DNA of 64,000 nucleotides from positions 9,999-73,998 of the forward strand of contig JAFWUX010000090.1 in NCBI GenBank assembly GCA_017523995.1, read 5' to 3'. The notes beneath the pieces were generated by a model that was not told where the DNA came from, made no database searches, and was given only the letters and a program-made list of their open reading frames with translations. The translations under genes were made by a program, and so were the position numbers. The stretch comes from Oscillospiraceae bacterium (GTDB lineage Bacteria; Bacillota_A; Clostridia; Oscillospirales; Ruminococcaceae). Positions within the stretch are counted from its first letter, which is position 1, and every line of letters begins with the position of its first letter. Positions 16,521 to 26,885 of the stretch are shown in pieces.

Positions 16521-19500
16521 GCTTCGCACCTCCGTTTTGATCTTTTGCAAGATATTCCGTGAAGCCGATCTTGACAGAACCGGATATGCATTCAACGTAA
16601 TATCTGAGGATTCCCATTGCGTCTGTGACATCAACGATACCGTCCTTGTCAATATCCGCGCAGCGCTGCTGCGTGTAGGAGAATCCGAGATTCGAGCGGT
16701 TTGCAACTCTGCTTGTGTAGCACATCAGCGCAAGCATCGCGTCCTCAAGCTCAACAGTTCCGTCGAGATTGACGTCACCTGCCGCATAAGGATCCATTCC
16801 GCTCTTGGAAAGAATAATGCACTTCTGATTGTTGTTCTCATTCGCATCAACCGCCTCGGACTCAACCGTCACATAGACAAACCCGCGATAGATATCGCCG
16901 AGCAGATCAGCAGAATCAAGACGCCAGTATGCAGAAGAATGCGGCGCGATTTCCTCGCAGAACAGAGTCAGTGTTTCCTCGTCTGCGGATGCAGGCTTGA
17001 TGTGAATCACAGCGGCAGAAGGTACACTGCTGCGGTTGACAGCAAAGATCGTGACATTTGTCTTGTTTCCGATATAGGTTGTGTCAGTCTCAATTGCAAG
17101 ATCAGTCTTGGAAAGATCAATCTCGGCTGCATTGTTGTCAGGTGTCTTGTCATTCTCGGAAGCAGTCACTTTTGCGGTGTAAACAGCTGCATGGAGATTT
17201 TCAGGCATAACAGGAGCAAACTCCACCACCTTGGATGCGCCGGACATGATACCGGCTGCCTGAGTGTCAGATGCAACCTCTGCACCGTTTTCATCGAGGA
17301 TGTGAAGGGTCAGTTCTGCAACGTCGGAAGTGCCGTCATTGTAAACCGCCATGCTGATCGGCAGCTTTTCGCCCGCAGCTGCATTCTCATAGCTGAAAGC
17401 AGTCTCCCCGACACGAATGTCAGCTGTGTCAGTCAGGATACCGCCTGCAAGCGCACTGCTGGTCTGAATCTTATCCTCTGCGAGGGTTGCCGCGGTGCGG
17501 CGCATCGCATAGAGCGTATCCTCACCGCACTGACCGACGGAAATGCTCTCGTAATAGATATCCTCTCCGGCTTCAATGCTGACAGGATTCGTGAATTCGC
17601 CGGATTCTGCATCATAGCGGGTGCTGAACACCTCAGCGCGCTTATCGGTTTTATGCAGGAAGATAATGCGGTCGCCGGCAATTGCATAGCGCTCCGTTAC
17701 ACCGATTTTCTCGCTGCAAAGATCCGCAGCCGTCTTGTAATCAGATGTCGCGCAGAGCTTTCCGTTCTGATACCAGATCAGTCCGGATGCATCCTTGCCC
17801 GGAATCTTCTCAAACTTCGGAGAACCGATTTCACCGGTTGCAAGCTCGGTCACATTGCCTTCTGTGTCGATCACGAAAAGTGTATTGACAACATGTTCTT
17901 CAGCATCAAGCTTGCCGGTGACATATGCGCAGAGCGGATTGCCGTCTGCATCATTGCCGCAGGCGAAGCCGTAACTCTCCGGAAGGTTCTCTGCCAGAAC
18001 AACAGGTGTATCCCAGCCGTCTTCGGTTTCCTTTGCGCAGAGGATCATGTTGCTTTCGTCATTTCCGAAAATCTGTCCGTTTGCATTGGATTTCCAGAAC
18101 AGATAGGTTGTGTCATTCGCGCGGACAAACACAGGAGACGAAGCAAATGCACCGTCTTTGTTTGCGTCAAATGTCAGGAAGTTTGTGAATGCGCCGGTTG
18201 TAGGATCATATTTTGCAGTCTTGAACTGAAGCTGCTTTGCGTAGGTTTCGAGGTTATCCGACTCGCCTTCTTCATAGACCTTGGCGGATTCGAGATATGC
18301 GATGCGGATGCCGTCCTCAGAAGCAAAGAGGAACGGTGCTGTGTCTGCATTCTGATTGTCATCAACCGCCTTCGGTGTTGTCCAGGACTTCGTGTCAGGA
18401 TCATACAGCGAATAAACCAGATACGATGCGTTTTCGAGACCGCGTGCAGCATCCTGCATGGTCCAGACCATCATCGCGGTGGTGCCGTCGCTGGCGATCT
18501 TCGGCGTGGAGCCGAACGCGATGCCGCCCTGAATTTCTGTCATGCTGTTTCTGAGCTGACCGTGCCACTCGCCTGCTGCGGCAAGATCCTCAGCACTGAT
18601 CGCTTTGTAGTTTTCAGGATTCTTGGAGACCTCCTCAACGGTCAGTCCGTTCGGGAGAAGCAGGCGCGGACGTCCGCCGCCGCCGTTTCTCGGATAGAAC
18701 TGCAGTGTGCCGTTGTAGATTTTGAAGTCTTCGAGTTCATGGTCCAATGCAACAATGCGGAATCCAGCGTCAATATTCAGTGCAACATTCGTGATCTTCG
18801 GATCCGGTACGATATCGCCCTCTACAACGAAGGAAGGTGCGCCGTAAGCCTCGGCTGCGATGATATCCTCGGAACCGACACCTGCTGCAAGCTCCACGCC
18901 GATTTCAAAGGAGCCGCTGAGTCCGACAGAAATCGAATTGCTGCCTGTCTTATTGAAGTTGTGCGTGTAGGTAACCGTCACACTGAGAGAACCGCTTGCA
19001 CTGAATGTGAATTTTGCGAAAACAAGAGGGCAGAATGCCGGTCTGAATTCCGGCGTCTCAACAGAGCCCTCAATAGAACCGGTCACGCTCAGGGATACTT
19101 CTGCGGTATTGCTCTCGATGTCGATCGAGCCGCTTGCCGCGATTTCAAGTCCGAATTCGATTCCGACAGGTCCGATTTCAAGTTCTTTACTAATGCCGAA
19201 AGCAATGGTAAGCGAAATAGCATCGCCGTCAACCGTCATATTTACGGACCACGGACTGTCAAGATCTTCGTTTTTGAAGTTCGGGATCATGATCGTCATG
19301 TCGAGATAATTACCGAGCTTGTTCTGCAGTTCCAGCGGTGCAGGAACTGTAACAGTAAAGTCATCAGAGAATGTGTCAATGATTGTCTGTTCGATATCCT
19401 GAACCTGTGTGCTGTCAGAAGGATCGCGCGGAATCTCAATAATTTTCAGTCCGAGCTGTGTTTCAAACTCATCACCTTCCGATGCGATAATCCGGATGCT

Positions 19501-22500
19501 GACCGGAACATCCGCACGGAACATATTGGGTGTCAGCTCCATAAATGCCATCGTTCTGCCGACAGCTTTCATTTTCTTGATGACACGGTTTTCCTGAACG
19601 AGCTGATACTCAGCGCCCTCGTTATACTTGCCGACAGAAGCGGTGATCGAGAACGTGATATCGCTGTTTCTGTCAACATTGTGGGTTCTGCTCAGGAGAC
19701 CGATATATCCGTCCTGAGCCGAATTGAACAGTGCATAAGTGAGCGAGAAGGCATTGTCTTCGTAATCTCCGCTCATCGCAAATGTTTCGATATAGGTGGA
19801 TTTGCGTTTCGGGAAGACATAATCTTCATCGTAGTTCTCATAGCCCTCTGCCGTGATTGCAACATGATACAAAGATGCATCATCACCGCGCGGGACAACA
19901 ACTCTGCCTCGGTCATCGGCAGCCTTGGTCAGGACAGTAGAACCGCCCTTGGTCAGTGTCAGGTTCGCATTGCTGATGACATCGCCGTTCTTGTTTGTGA
20001 CCATGAACAGGAAGTCATGTTCCGGATCAAATGCAATGCCGTAAAGCGGATCGTTGACATTTGCGATCTTGATCGGTGCAACCTGCACTTTGACATTACT
20101 GCTGGTCGAGGATTTTCTGACCTCCGCTTCCGTCTTGCGGTAGAATCCCGGCAGTTTGGAACTCAGAATACCGTTGATCGCATAGACAACACTGAACTTC
20201 TGTCCGGGGTGCAGAACAGAAATGTTCTTGGATTTGTCAATGATCTGGAGAATGCCGTCTGTATCAATAAATCTGGTCTGATAGACCTTTGCACGGGATG
20301 TGCCTTCCGCAGTGACACCGGCAACCTCGGAAATTGTCTGACCGATATCGGTCGAGAGCTCGTTGAGGTCGATCGGAGACTGGTTATCTACGAGTACCTC
20401 AGCGTAAAGCGTTTTGTTGCGGAGAACCGGATCAAATGTTACTGTAATCGCTGCTGCTTCCTGACCGTAGACCTTAATCGGCTGTGTGGACGGGAAGTGT
20501 GCGGAAACAGGCTCATTGAACGGCTGGAGTGTTGCGCTGAAATCAGCGCTGAAATTGTAGGAACCGTTGCGGTCGCCGCGGACAATCCAGCTGACTGTCT
20601 GCTGACTGCCACCGCTGATCGTTCCGAGATTGACAACACGCGGTGCCGAGGAAGGTGCATCCTCAACAAGCGAGAGTCCGCTCGGGAGATTGAGCGATGC
20701 TGTGCAGTCTGTCAGCGGAAATTCAGCATCGGCATTGTTCATCACGATCATATCGACCTTGAAGAACTCCTTGATGAACTGCGCCTTGACAGGCACACGC
20801 ATCAGAACAACTGTCTTGACATCATGTGTGATTGTTTTGACAATGTAATCATATCCGGAGCTGCTGCCGCCGGAGCCGCCGGAGCCGTTGCCGCTGCTCA
20901 CAACAATACCGTTCGTCCGGTCATAGTAAATGCGGATGTGATCGACAACGCGGGTTGTTACAGTGTAGGAAAGATCAACGTCGATTTTGACGAGCTGGCA
21001 GTTTTCCGGATCCTTGACATTGATGCCTGCTGCCTTGATCTCAGAGAGAGACATGCGGTGGACGGAGAAATCCGCCTTGACGAGCTGATCCTGCGCAATG
21101 GAGAATTCGAGCTCGGTTTTGCCGCCCGGACGGGTTGTGCAGCTCTGTGTAGCCGGCAGATATCCGTTGCCGAATACGCCGATCTCGTGGTCGCCCGCAG
21201 TGCAGACAATCTCAACTTTACCGTTCGCGTCGGTCATGTATTTGCTCTGGTGCTCGGTACCGACATCGACATAGACCGCCGCACCGGCTGCCGGTGTGCC
21301 GTCCATTTTCTTGACGGTAGCAATAACCGTGGACATGATATCCGGCTCCGCAACGGTGACTTTGCCGGTGAATGTATCGGTCAGACCGGATGCATTTGTG
21401 ACGGTCAGGGATACATCATAGGTGCCTGCTTCTTTATAGGTGTGCGTGAACAGCGCGTTCTTGACAGAGGATTTCTTTGCAGATTCGCCGTCACCGTAGA
21501 CAATGCTGACTTCGGTGATATCATCAGCATTTTTGGAGTTGCGTGCATCATAGCTGTAGGACATGCCGAGCACCTGCTTCGAGGTGAACTCGAGAGATGC
21601 CTGCGGAATTGCCTGAATCTTGAGCGGATCGAGCGTGACAGATACGGAGTTGCCGTTTGTCATCAGCGCCATGACGCGATAGATCATGTTTCCGCCGACC
21701 AGAAGATCGGAATCCTGACAGGAATACTCCGTGACCTTCTCCTTCGGCGCCGCCTTTGCAATGCAGGTTTCCTTTCCGCCAGCACCGATCTTGCGCCACA
21801 GATAGAAGGAAGACACGCCGGTCACATCCGGACAGGTCCAGCTGACTGTGACATATTTTCCTTCGGATTTCGCCGCAGCATCCTTGATTTCCGCCTTGCG
21901 GTCATCAACGGTGTAGGTATATTCCGCAACCGCCTTGTTGCCGGCAGCATCAACAGCTGTCACCTGAACGGTCACGCTGCTCTCTTTCAGGATGGTCTCA
22001 GGGAGCTCTGCACTCACAATCAGTTCCGTATTCGCCTGATTGCGCGCAGTTTCAGTTGTTTTCAGTGCAGTCCACTGATCGGTATCCTTGCAGCGGTAAG
22101 CAGCCGTGATCGACGCGATCTGATTGTCATCGGTTGCTAGGATCTGCATGCTGCGGTGGACAGAGCAGACAATCTGCTGATCGGATGTCAGTCCGCACTC
22201 TGCGATCACAGGATCAACTTTATCCGGTGTGCGGTGAACCTCGCCGGATTTTGCCGATGTGCTCACGTTGCCTGCAATGTCGATAGCAGACACCTGATAA
22301 TAGTAGATACCGTCCGCGGCAACATTTTTGTCTGTGTAGGTTGTGTTCAGGCCGACATTTGCGATTGTCACATACTTCTCTGCATTTCCGTCGGAACGGT
22401 CGATCCGATAATACTTCACGTCCTCGGAATCGGATGCAGTCCACTGCAGAACATTCGCGCTGACAGTCATTTCAGCTGTCAGCTTCTTCGGCGGATTCGG

Positions 22501-24942
22501 CGCAGTGTTATCAACAGTGATAGATTTTACCGGAGCCTTTGCCGGATCGCCGGTATTGCCGTATCTGTCCGTGGCATAGGCACGGAGATACAGCGTACCC
22601 TCTTTCAGGGTCTTGTCATTGATGGTGAAGTTTTTGGTCAGATCATACAGCACCATCTTCTTCCATGTCTTCTGATCCTGCGAATACTCAAGTGTACGGG
22701 ACGATACGCCCGCAGTATCACTTGCAGAGACAGAGACAACAAGCGGAGCAGATGCCGAAGCTACCTCAGAGGATACGCCGATTGCGGAAACAACAGGCGG
22801 CGTAACATCGCTGTTCGAGACAAAGCGGTACGGCTCAGAGGGTTTACCTGCATTGCCTGCAGTATCAACTGCATAGACCGTCACGGTGTAACGGGTATCG
22901 GGAACAACCGTGAGGTTGATGCCGAGCTCTTTGTCAATTGTGTATTCTCTTGTCTGGCTGTCTGTCGAGACGATTGCGATAAAGTGATGGAAATCCTCAT
23001 CAGCGACATCATCCCATGTGAGCGACGCAGCATTCGGCGTTACACTGACAGGACGAATATTTTTGACCTGTTCCGGTGCTGTGTTGTCAAATGCGACCGA
23101 GATCACATTTGCTCCGGATGTTTCGTTCTTGTCGCCGTCAGCCGCCATTGCGCGCAGCTGATAAACACCGTCATCGTAATCTGCGGTGTTGATTGTCCAG
23201 GAGAGTGTATCCCCTTCCGTCTCGCAGATCGCCTTCCATGTCTTTCCGTCATCGGCAGAAAGATCACAGCGGACACCTGCCACGCCGTTCTCATCCTTCG
23301 CGGCGATTTCAATCTGAAGATCGCCGGAGACACGCTGACCGCCGGTCGGCGTAAAGCGGATAATTTCAGGCGCAGTTTTGTCAGCAGCAGGCGTGACAGA
23401 CACGGACTTGCTCTTTTCACTTTCCTGACCGTAGCTGTCAACCGTTGAAATCGCATATGTATACTTCTGACCTGCCATCAGCTCAGTATCTGTATAGGAA
23501 AGCTTGTCACGGCCTGTGATTTCTGCTGCAAGATCCCATGTTTTGCCGTCCTTATTCAGACGGTAGACACGGTATCCGGTGGCAGAAGCTTCTGCAGCCA
23601 TTGTCCATGTCAGAACAGCGGTTCTGCCGCCTGCTTCCGCCTCAAGCGTGACCGGCTTGAGCGGATGATTCTGGACATTCACGGATGTTTCTGCAGAAGC
23701 AGTCAGACCGTCCGTATCTTTGACAGTAATCGAGATGGTGTAAGCACCGTCAGCGAGCTTTGCTACATCCCAGTGATAATTGATCGTGCTGAGATCCTCT
23801 CCGCCGAGATCAACCTTCTGGGTGACGATTTTTCCGTCCGGTCCTTTGATGTCGAGCTGCATCTCGGAAAGCGGTGCAGCCTGACTGAGGCGAACCGTGA
23901 GATCGCTGTTTGCATCGGAAACAGACTCAGCCGGAAAATCCGCGCTGGTGATTTCAATTGCAGATGTGTGAACATCAAGCACAAGAGATTTCGCGGTCTC
24001 GGTACCGCTGCTTGTCACTGCCGAAACAGCGTACTCATAATCAGAATCCGCTTCCAGTTTCGTATCGGTATAGGTCAGACCGGTGGTTTCGCCGATCTTT
24101 TTGCCGTCACGGTAAATACGGTAGCCGGTTACGGGCTGATCGGTATACGGCATATCCCATTTGAGCGAAACGGTTTTGCTGCCGATACCGGTTGCCTGCA
24201 GCGATACCGGCTCGTAGAGCGGCTGAACCTTGACGCTTGTTTCGGGCTTGCTTGCATCATAGATATCATAGCCGGAAGTGAAAATATTTGCACCTTCCAC
24301 CTGAATCGGGAACTCAGAGAGTTCATCAAAACCGGTCGGTGCAGTGAATGTCAGGACCGCGACATCGCCGCGGTGCAGCGTATCACCGGTGTACAGACCG
24401 GAAAGCTTGACCGATCTGCCGGCTGCAGCGTACTGGCAGTCGCCGGAGATAAACGAAACATCCTTGAGCTTCAGTGCGGAATCAAATCCGACTGTAATCT
24501 CATATGCAGCGATGTCTTTTGTCCAGTCTACAACAGAAAGTGCAATCCGGAATTCATCGCCGGGGAAACAGGTTGCGTTCGTCATGGCGAGCGTCAGGGA
24601 CTCGTCAAGTGCGGTACCGGGCTTCACGGGAATCTCAGCAGAGGCACCGGAAAGAACCTGAGAAAGTGCATACTGATCACGCACATCAATGATTCCGTCT
24701 TCGGTGACATCGTACTGAACAAAGTCCTTCTCGGCAAAAATCGTTTCCGGATGTTCGCCGAGGAGCTTGACCAGTGCAGCCAGATCGTCTTTGTTTCGTT
24801 TTCCGTCGCCGTTGACATCACCGCGGCTTGCGGCTTCTGCTTCGGCAGCGAAAGCTGTTAGCGCTGTTTGCAGCGGAAGTGCATTCAGGAACATAAATGC
24901 AGCGGTTCCGCATGCGAACAGCTTTGTTCGCAATTTTTCCAT
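16507..24942 (-). CDS. 2811-residue cellulosome-linked protein: dockerin, cohesin-like, Fn3/PKD array, dockerin
   Basis: Residues 1-33 are a signal peptide. About 40-100 is dockerin-like (GDVNGDGKRNKDDL; Y-D-V-T-E-D-G-I-I-D-V-R-D-Q-Y). About 113-243 resembles a cohesin (PGDEFRIALSV, YEITVGFDSALKLKDV, FTAPTGF). Then Fn3 domains alternate with Ig-like ones (about 245-1110), with a PKD domain near 1115-1205 (VYGDGESAK, YKEAGTYDVSLTV) and a carboxypeptidase-regulatory-like fold near 1210-1290. About 2100-2450 looks like a sialidase-type propeller, and 2510-2720 is CARDB-like. A typical C-terminal dockerin lies at about 2720-2795 (AGDVNLDGTVELEDAM; D-I-D-K-D-G-I-V-D-V-T-D-A). No catalytic domain is recognised. 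A scaffold or adhesin role in the cellulosome is inferred. Confidence 0.85.
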   Translation of the reverse strand: MEKLRTKLFACGTAAFMFLNALPLQTALTAFAAEAEAASRGDVNGDGKRNKDDLAALVKLLGEHPETIFAEKDFVQYDVTEDGIIDVRDQYALSQVLSGASAEIPVKPGTALDESLTLAMTNATCFPGDEFRIALSVVDWTKDIAAYEITVGFDSALKLKDVSFISGDCQYAAAGRSVKLSGLYTGDTLHRGDVAVLTFTAPTGFDELSEFPIQVEGANIFTSGYDIYDASKPETSVKVQPLYEPVSLQATGIGSKTVSLKWDMPYTDQPVTGYRIYRDGKKIGETTGLTYTDTKLEADSDYEYAVSAVTSSGTETAKSLVLDVHTSAIEITSADFPAESVSDANSDLTVRLSQAAPLSEMQLDIKGPDGKIVTQKVDLGGEDLSTINYHWDVAKLADGAYTISITVKDTDGLTASAETSVNVQNHPLKPVTLEAEAGGRTAVLTWTMAAEASATGYRVYRLNKDGKTWDLAAEITGRDKLSYTDTELMAGQKYTYAISTVDSYGQESEKSKSVSVTPAADKTAPEIIRFTPTGGQRVSGDLQIEIAAKDENGVAGVRCDLSADDGKTWKAICETEGDTLSWTINTADYDDGVYQLRAMAADGDKNETSGANVISVAFDNTAPEQVKNIRPVSVTPNAASLTWDDVADEDFHHFIAIVSTDSQTREYTIDKELGINLTVVPDTRYTVTVYAVDTAGNAGKPSEPYRFVSNSDVTPPVVSAIGVSSEVASASAPLVVSVSASDTAGVSSRTLEYSQDQKTWKKMVLYDLTKNFTINDKTLKEGTLYLRAYATDRYGNTGDPAKAPVKSITVDNTAPNPPKKLTAEMTVSANVLQWTASDSEDVKYYRIDRSDGNAEKYVTIANVGLNTTYTDKNVAADGIYYYQVSAIDIAGNVSTSAKSGEVHRTPDKVDPVIAECGLTSDQQIVCSVHRSMQILATDDNQIASITAAYRCKDTDQWTALKTTETARNQANTELIVSAELPETILKESSVTVQVTAVDAAGNKAVAEYTYTVDDRKAEIKDAAAKSEGKYVTVSWTCPDVTGVSSFYLWRKIGAGGKETCIAKAAPKEKVTEYSCQDSDLLVGGNMIYRVMALMTNGNSVSVTLDPLKIQAIPQASLEFTSKQVLGMSYSYDARNSKNADDITEVSIVYGDGESAKKSSVKNALFTHTYKEAGTYDVSLTVTNASGLTDTFTGKVTVAEPDIMSTVIATVKKMDGTPAAGAAVYVDVGTEHQSKYMTDANGKVEIVCTAGDHEIGVFGNGYLPATQSCTTRPGGKTELEFSIAQDQLVKADFSVHRMSLSEIKAAGINVKDPENCQLVKIDVDLSYTVTTRVVDHIRIYYDRTNGIVVSSGNGSGGSGGSSSGYDYIVKTITHDVKTVVLMRVPVKAQFIKEFFKVDMIVMNNADAEFPLTDCTASLNLPSGLSLVEDAPSSAPRVVNLGTISGGSQQTVSWIVRGDRNGSYNFSADFSATLQPFNEPVSAHFPSTQPIKVYGQEAAAITVTFDPVLRNKTLYAEVLVDNQSPIDLNELSTDIGQTISEVAGVTAEGTSRAKVYQTRFIDTDGILQIIDKSKNISVLHPGQKFSVVYAINGILSSKLPGFYRKTEAEVRKSSTSSNVKVQVAPIKIANVNDPLYGIAFDPEHDFLFMVTNKNGDVISNANLTLTKGGSTVLTKAADDRGRVVVPRGDDASLYHVAITAEGYENYDEDYVFPKRKSTYIETFAMSGDYEDNAFSLTYALFNSAQDGYIGLLSRTHNVDRNSDITFSITASVGKYNEGAEYQLVQENRVIKKMKAVGRTMAFMELTPNMFRADVPVSIRIIASEGDEFETQLGLKIIEIPRDPSDSTQVQDIEQTIIDTFSDDFTVTVPAPLELQNKLGNYLDMTIMIPNFKNEDLDSPWSVNMTVDGDAISLTIAFGISKELEIGPVGIEFGLEIAASGSIDIESNTAEVSLSVTGSIEGSVETPEFRPAFCPLVFAKFTFSASGSLSVTVTYTHNFNKTGSNSISVGLSGSFEIGVELAAGVGSEDIIAAEAYGAPSFVVEGDIVPDPKITNVALNIDAGFRIVALDHELEDFKIYNGTLQFYPRNGGGGRPRLLLPNGLTVEEVSKNPENYKAISAEDLAAAGEWHGQLRNSMTEIQGGIAFGSTPKIASDGTTAMMVWTMQDAARGLENASYLVYSLYDPDTKSWTTPKAVDDNQNADTAPFLFASEDGIRIAYLESAKVYEEGESDNLETYAKQLQFKTAKYDPTTGAFTNFLTFDANKDGAFASSPVFVRANDTTYLFWKSNANGQIFGNDESNMILCAKETEDGWDTPVVLAENLPESYGFACGNDADGNPLCAYVTGKLDAEEHVVNTLFVIDTEGNVTELATGEIGSPKFEKIPGKDASGLIWYQNGKLCATSDYKTAADLCSEKIGVTERYAIAGDRIIFLHKTDKRAEVFSTRYDAESGEFTNPVSIEAGEDIYYESISVGQCGEDTLYAMRRTAATLAEDKIQTSSALAGGILTDTADIRVGETAFSYENAAAGEKLPISMAVYNDGTSDVAELTLHILDENGAEVASDTQAAGIMSGASKVVEFAPVMPENLHAAVYTAKVTASENDKTPDNNAAEIDLSKTDLAIETDTTYIGNKTNVTIFAVNRSSVPSAAVIHIKPASADEETLTLFCEEIAPHSSAYWRLDSADLLGDIYRGFVYVTVESEAVDANENNNQKCIILSKSGMDPYAAGDVNLDGTVELEDAMLALMCYTSRVANRSNLGFSYTQQRCADIDKDGIVDVTDAMGILRYYVECISGSVKIGFTEYLAKDQNGGAKHESE

Positions 24943-25029
24943 AGCAGCTCCTTTTCAATAATATGATAGGTTTTGTACGGATATCTGCAAACCATTTGTT
25001 ATATATGTTTGCATCTATACGAATAGTTT

Positions 25030-25058
25030 ATTCTATCACATTTCCGTGCAAATGTCAA
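25030..25058 (-). promoter_or_regulatory. Promoter of the giant dockerin/LRR operon
   Basis: TTGACA (25053-25058), 17-bp spacer, TAGAAT (25030-25035) on the minus strand, about 90 bp upstream of ATG 24942. The intergenic stretch 24943-25242 otherwise holds only the divergent cob-operon promoter; no riboswitch consensus is seen in it. Confidence 0.7.
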
Positions 25059-25180
25059 TATATAGAAGTATGAATGCGCAATATCTGGCAATCTGAATGC
25101 ATCTTAGCAAGAAAGCGGAAACATATTGATCAGAAATCCTATACTATTTATATATGATATACAGACTATCAGCTATCCAC

Positions 25181-25209
25181 TTGACGATTTGGGAAAGATG
25201 TGATAATAT
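25181..25209 (+). promoter_or_regulatory. Promoter of the cobalamin biosynthesis operon
   Basis: TTGACG (25181-25186), 17-bp spacer, TAATAT (25204-25209). The start codon of the first gene lies 34 bp downstream, leaving no room for a B12 riboswitch. Confidence 0.7.
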
Positions 25210-25242
25210 ATGTGTATCAGATAAAACATGGAGGCAAGATTC

Positions 25243-26316
25243 ATGAAATATTACATGCCGACAAAAGTTTACAGTGAACCGGACTGCATTGCGCATCATG
25301 CAGAGGAGATTGCAGCATTCGGTTCTCATGCGCTGATTGTCACAGGCAGATGCTCTGCGAAGAAAAACGGCGCGCTTGATGATATGACCGCAGCACTGCA
25401 AAATAACGGTCAGCAGTTCACGCTTTTCGATGAGATTGAAGAAAACCCTTCTGTTGAGACAGTCATGAAAGCGCGTGATACGGGTCTGCGATGCGGTGCC
25501 GATTTTGTGATCGGAATCGGCGGCGGCTCCCCGATGGACGCTGCAAAAGCAATTGCTCTGATGATGAACCGTCCCTACAGCGACTGGGATGCACTCTACA
25601 CAGCGGGCAGCTCCCCTGCTCTGCCGGTCATAGCCGTCCCGACAACATGCGGAACCGGCTCGGAGGTCACGGGCGTTTCCGTCCTGACGAGGCATGACCT
25701 GAAAACAAAGGTCTCGATCAAACATAAAATCTTCTCGTCGCTCGCTTTGATCGACGGCAGATACATTTGCAATACACCGCACAAAATCATCGTCAATACA
25801 GCGATTGATGCTCTCTCACATCTGATCGAAAGCTGTGTGAACACGCAGCCACACTGTTTCAGCGAGATGAGTTCATATGCCGGACTGCGTCTCTGGGGCG
25901 AATGCAGACCCAATATCGAAGGGAGTGCACCGATTGACCCCGAAGCAGCACAGAAGCTGATGAATGCCTCAGCGCTTGCCGGTATGTCCATCGCACAGAC
26001 CGGCACTGCGATTCCGCATGCGCTCAGCTATATGCTGACGTATCACGCGGGCGTTCCCCACGGAGCCGCAGTTGGTGCCTTTCAGGCGAATTATCTTGAT
26101 TTTGCAGAGCATTCTCTGCGCGAAAAGATTTTGCTGGCTGCCGGATTCCGTGATACCAATGAACTCAGATCATTTATTCATAATCTCGCACCGGTTCAGG
26201 TTGACCATGCACTGCTGGAATCTTCCGCTGACAGCGTCCTGCAGAATCCGGAGAAGCTGCGGCTCTGTCCGTATCCGATTGACAAAGAAATCATGCAAAA
26301 GCTGATTGCAATCTGA
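25243..26316 (+). CDS. Iron-containing alcohol dehydrogenase at head of cob operon
   Basis: A group III Fe-ADH of about 357 residues. It has GIGGGSPMDAAKA for NAD(P) binding, VPTTCGTGSEVT, and the metal-binding A-I-D-A-L-S-H together with IPHALSYMLTYHAGVPHGAA. ATG 25243 is preferred because GGAGG lies 9 bp upstream. It is the first gene after the promoter and 71 bp before cobA. It is not a known step of B12 synthesis. It may work with a B12-dependent fermentation such as propanediol to propanol, or be a passenger; the substrate cannot be told from sequence. Confidence 0.88.
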   Translation: MKYYMPTKVYSEPDCIAHHAEEIAAFGSHALIVTGRCSAKKNGALDDMTAALQNNGQQFTLFDEIEENPSVETVMKARDTGLRCGADFVIGIGGGSPMDAAKAIALMMNRPYSDWDALYTAGSSPALPVIAVPTTCGTGSEVTGVSVLTRHDLKTKVSIKHKIFSSLALIDGRYICNTPHKIIVNTAIDALSHLIESCVNTQPHCFSEMSSYAGLRLWGECRPNIEGSAPIDPEAAQKLMNASALAGMSIAQTGTAIPHALSYMLTYHAGVPHGAAVGAFQANYLDFAEHSLREKILLAAGFRDTNELRSFIHNLAPVQVDHALLESSADSVLQNPEKLRLCPYPIDKEIMQKLIAI

Positions 26317-26387
26317 CAGAAGGCAGATTACGGTTTTGGCTCTATTTGCTCTCATTCAACTGATCCCCAACCAGTGAGGTGAACTGC

Positions 26388-26885
26388 GTGATCCATTATT
26401 ATTACGGCAACGGAAAAGGAAAAACTACCGCAGCGATCGGTGCTTGCATACGTGCAGCCGGTGCCGGAATGCAGTGCGCTGTTGTGCAGTTTCTCAAAAA
26501 CGGCTCAAGCAGTGAGATAACAATGCTCCGCTCGCTCGGGATACCCGTTTATGCATGCAGTTTTCAGGGCGTTCGCTTTTTTCGGGACATGTCGGAATCG
26601 GAGCAGCAAACTGTCATCAGCGAACATAACGGGAATCTGCGCAGGCTCATCGGGATGCAGGCAGATTTTATGGTTCTCGATGAGCTCGGCGATGCTCTGC
26701 GGCGGAATGCGGTTGATTGTTCGCTTGTCAGCCGGATACTTGATCTGCAGGATTGCGAGATCATTCTCACCGGACACAAGCAGGTTCCCGAAATCATGGA
26801 ACGAGCCGATTACATCACTGAATTCCGCTCGGTCGCGCATCCCTATCAGGACGGCATTGCTGCCCGGAAAGGAATCGAATATTGA
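26388..26885 (+). CDS. cobA: ATP:corrinoid adenosyltransferase
   Basis: A 165-residue protein of the CobA/BtuR/CobO family. It has a P-loop GNGKGKTTAA at the N-terminus, F-L-K-N-G-x-S-S-E, DFMVLDELGDAL and ILTGH. It adds the 5'-deoxyadenosyl group to cob(I)yrinate or salvaged corrinoids. I choose GTG 26388, preceded by GAGGTG, rather than GTG 26379. It is the first corrin gene of the operon and ends overlapping the TTG start of cbiD. Confidence 0.92.
   Translation: MIHYYYGNGKGKTTAAIGACIRAAGAGMQCAVVQFLKNGSSSEITMLRSLGIPVYACSFQGVRFFRDMSESEQQTVISEHNGNLRRLIGMQADFMVLDELGDALRRNAVDCSLVSRILDLQDCEIILTGHKQVPEIMERADYITEFRSVAHPYQDGIAARKGIEY

Noticed and set aside
15862..22140. Plus-strand ORF of 2092 codons
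   Set aside because: It lies antisense to the LRR and giant dockerin genes, which have signal peptides, recognisable domains and proper ribosome sites. Its translation is rich in Cys, Arg and Val without domain structure, as expected for a frame mirrored by strongly biased codons.
26317..26387. A riboswitch or terminator between the ADH gene and cobA
   Set aside because: The 71 bp contain no stable hairpin with a T tract and none of the B12-box consensus.
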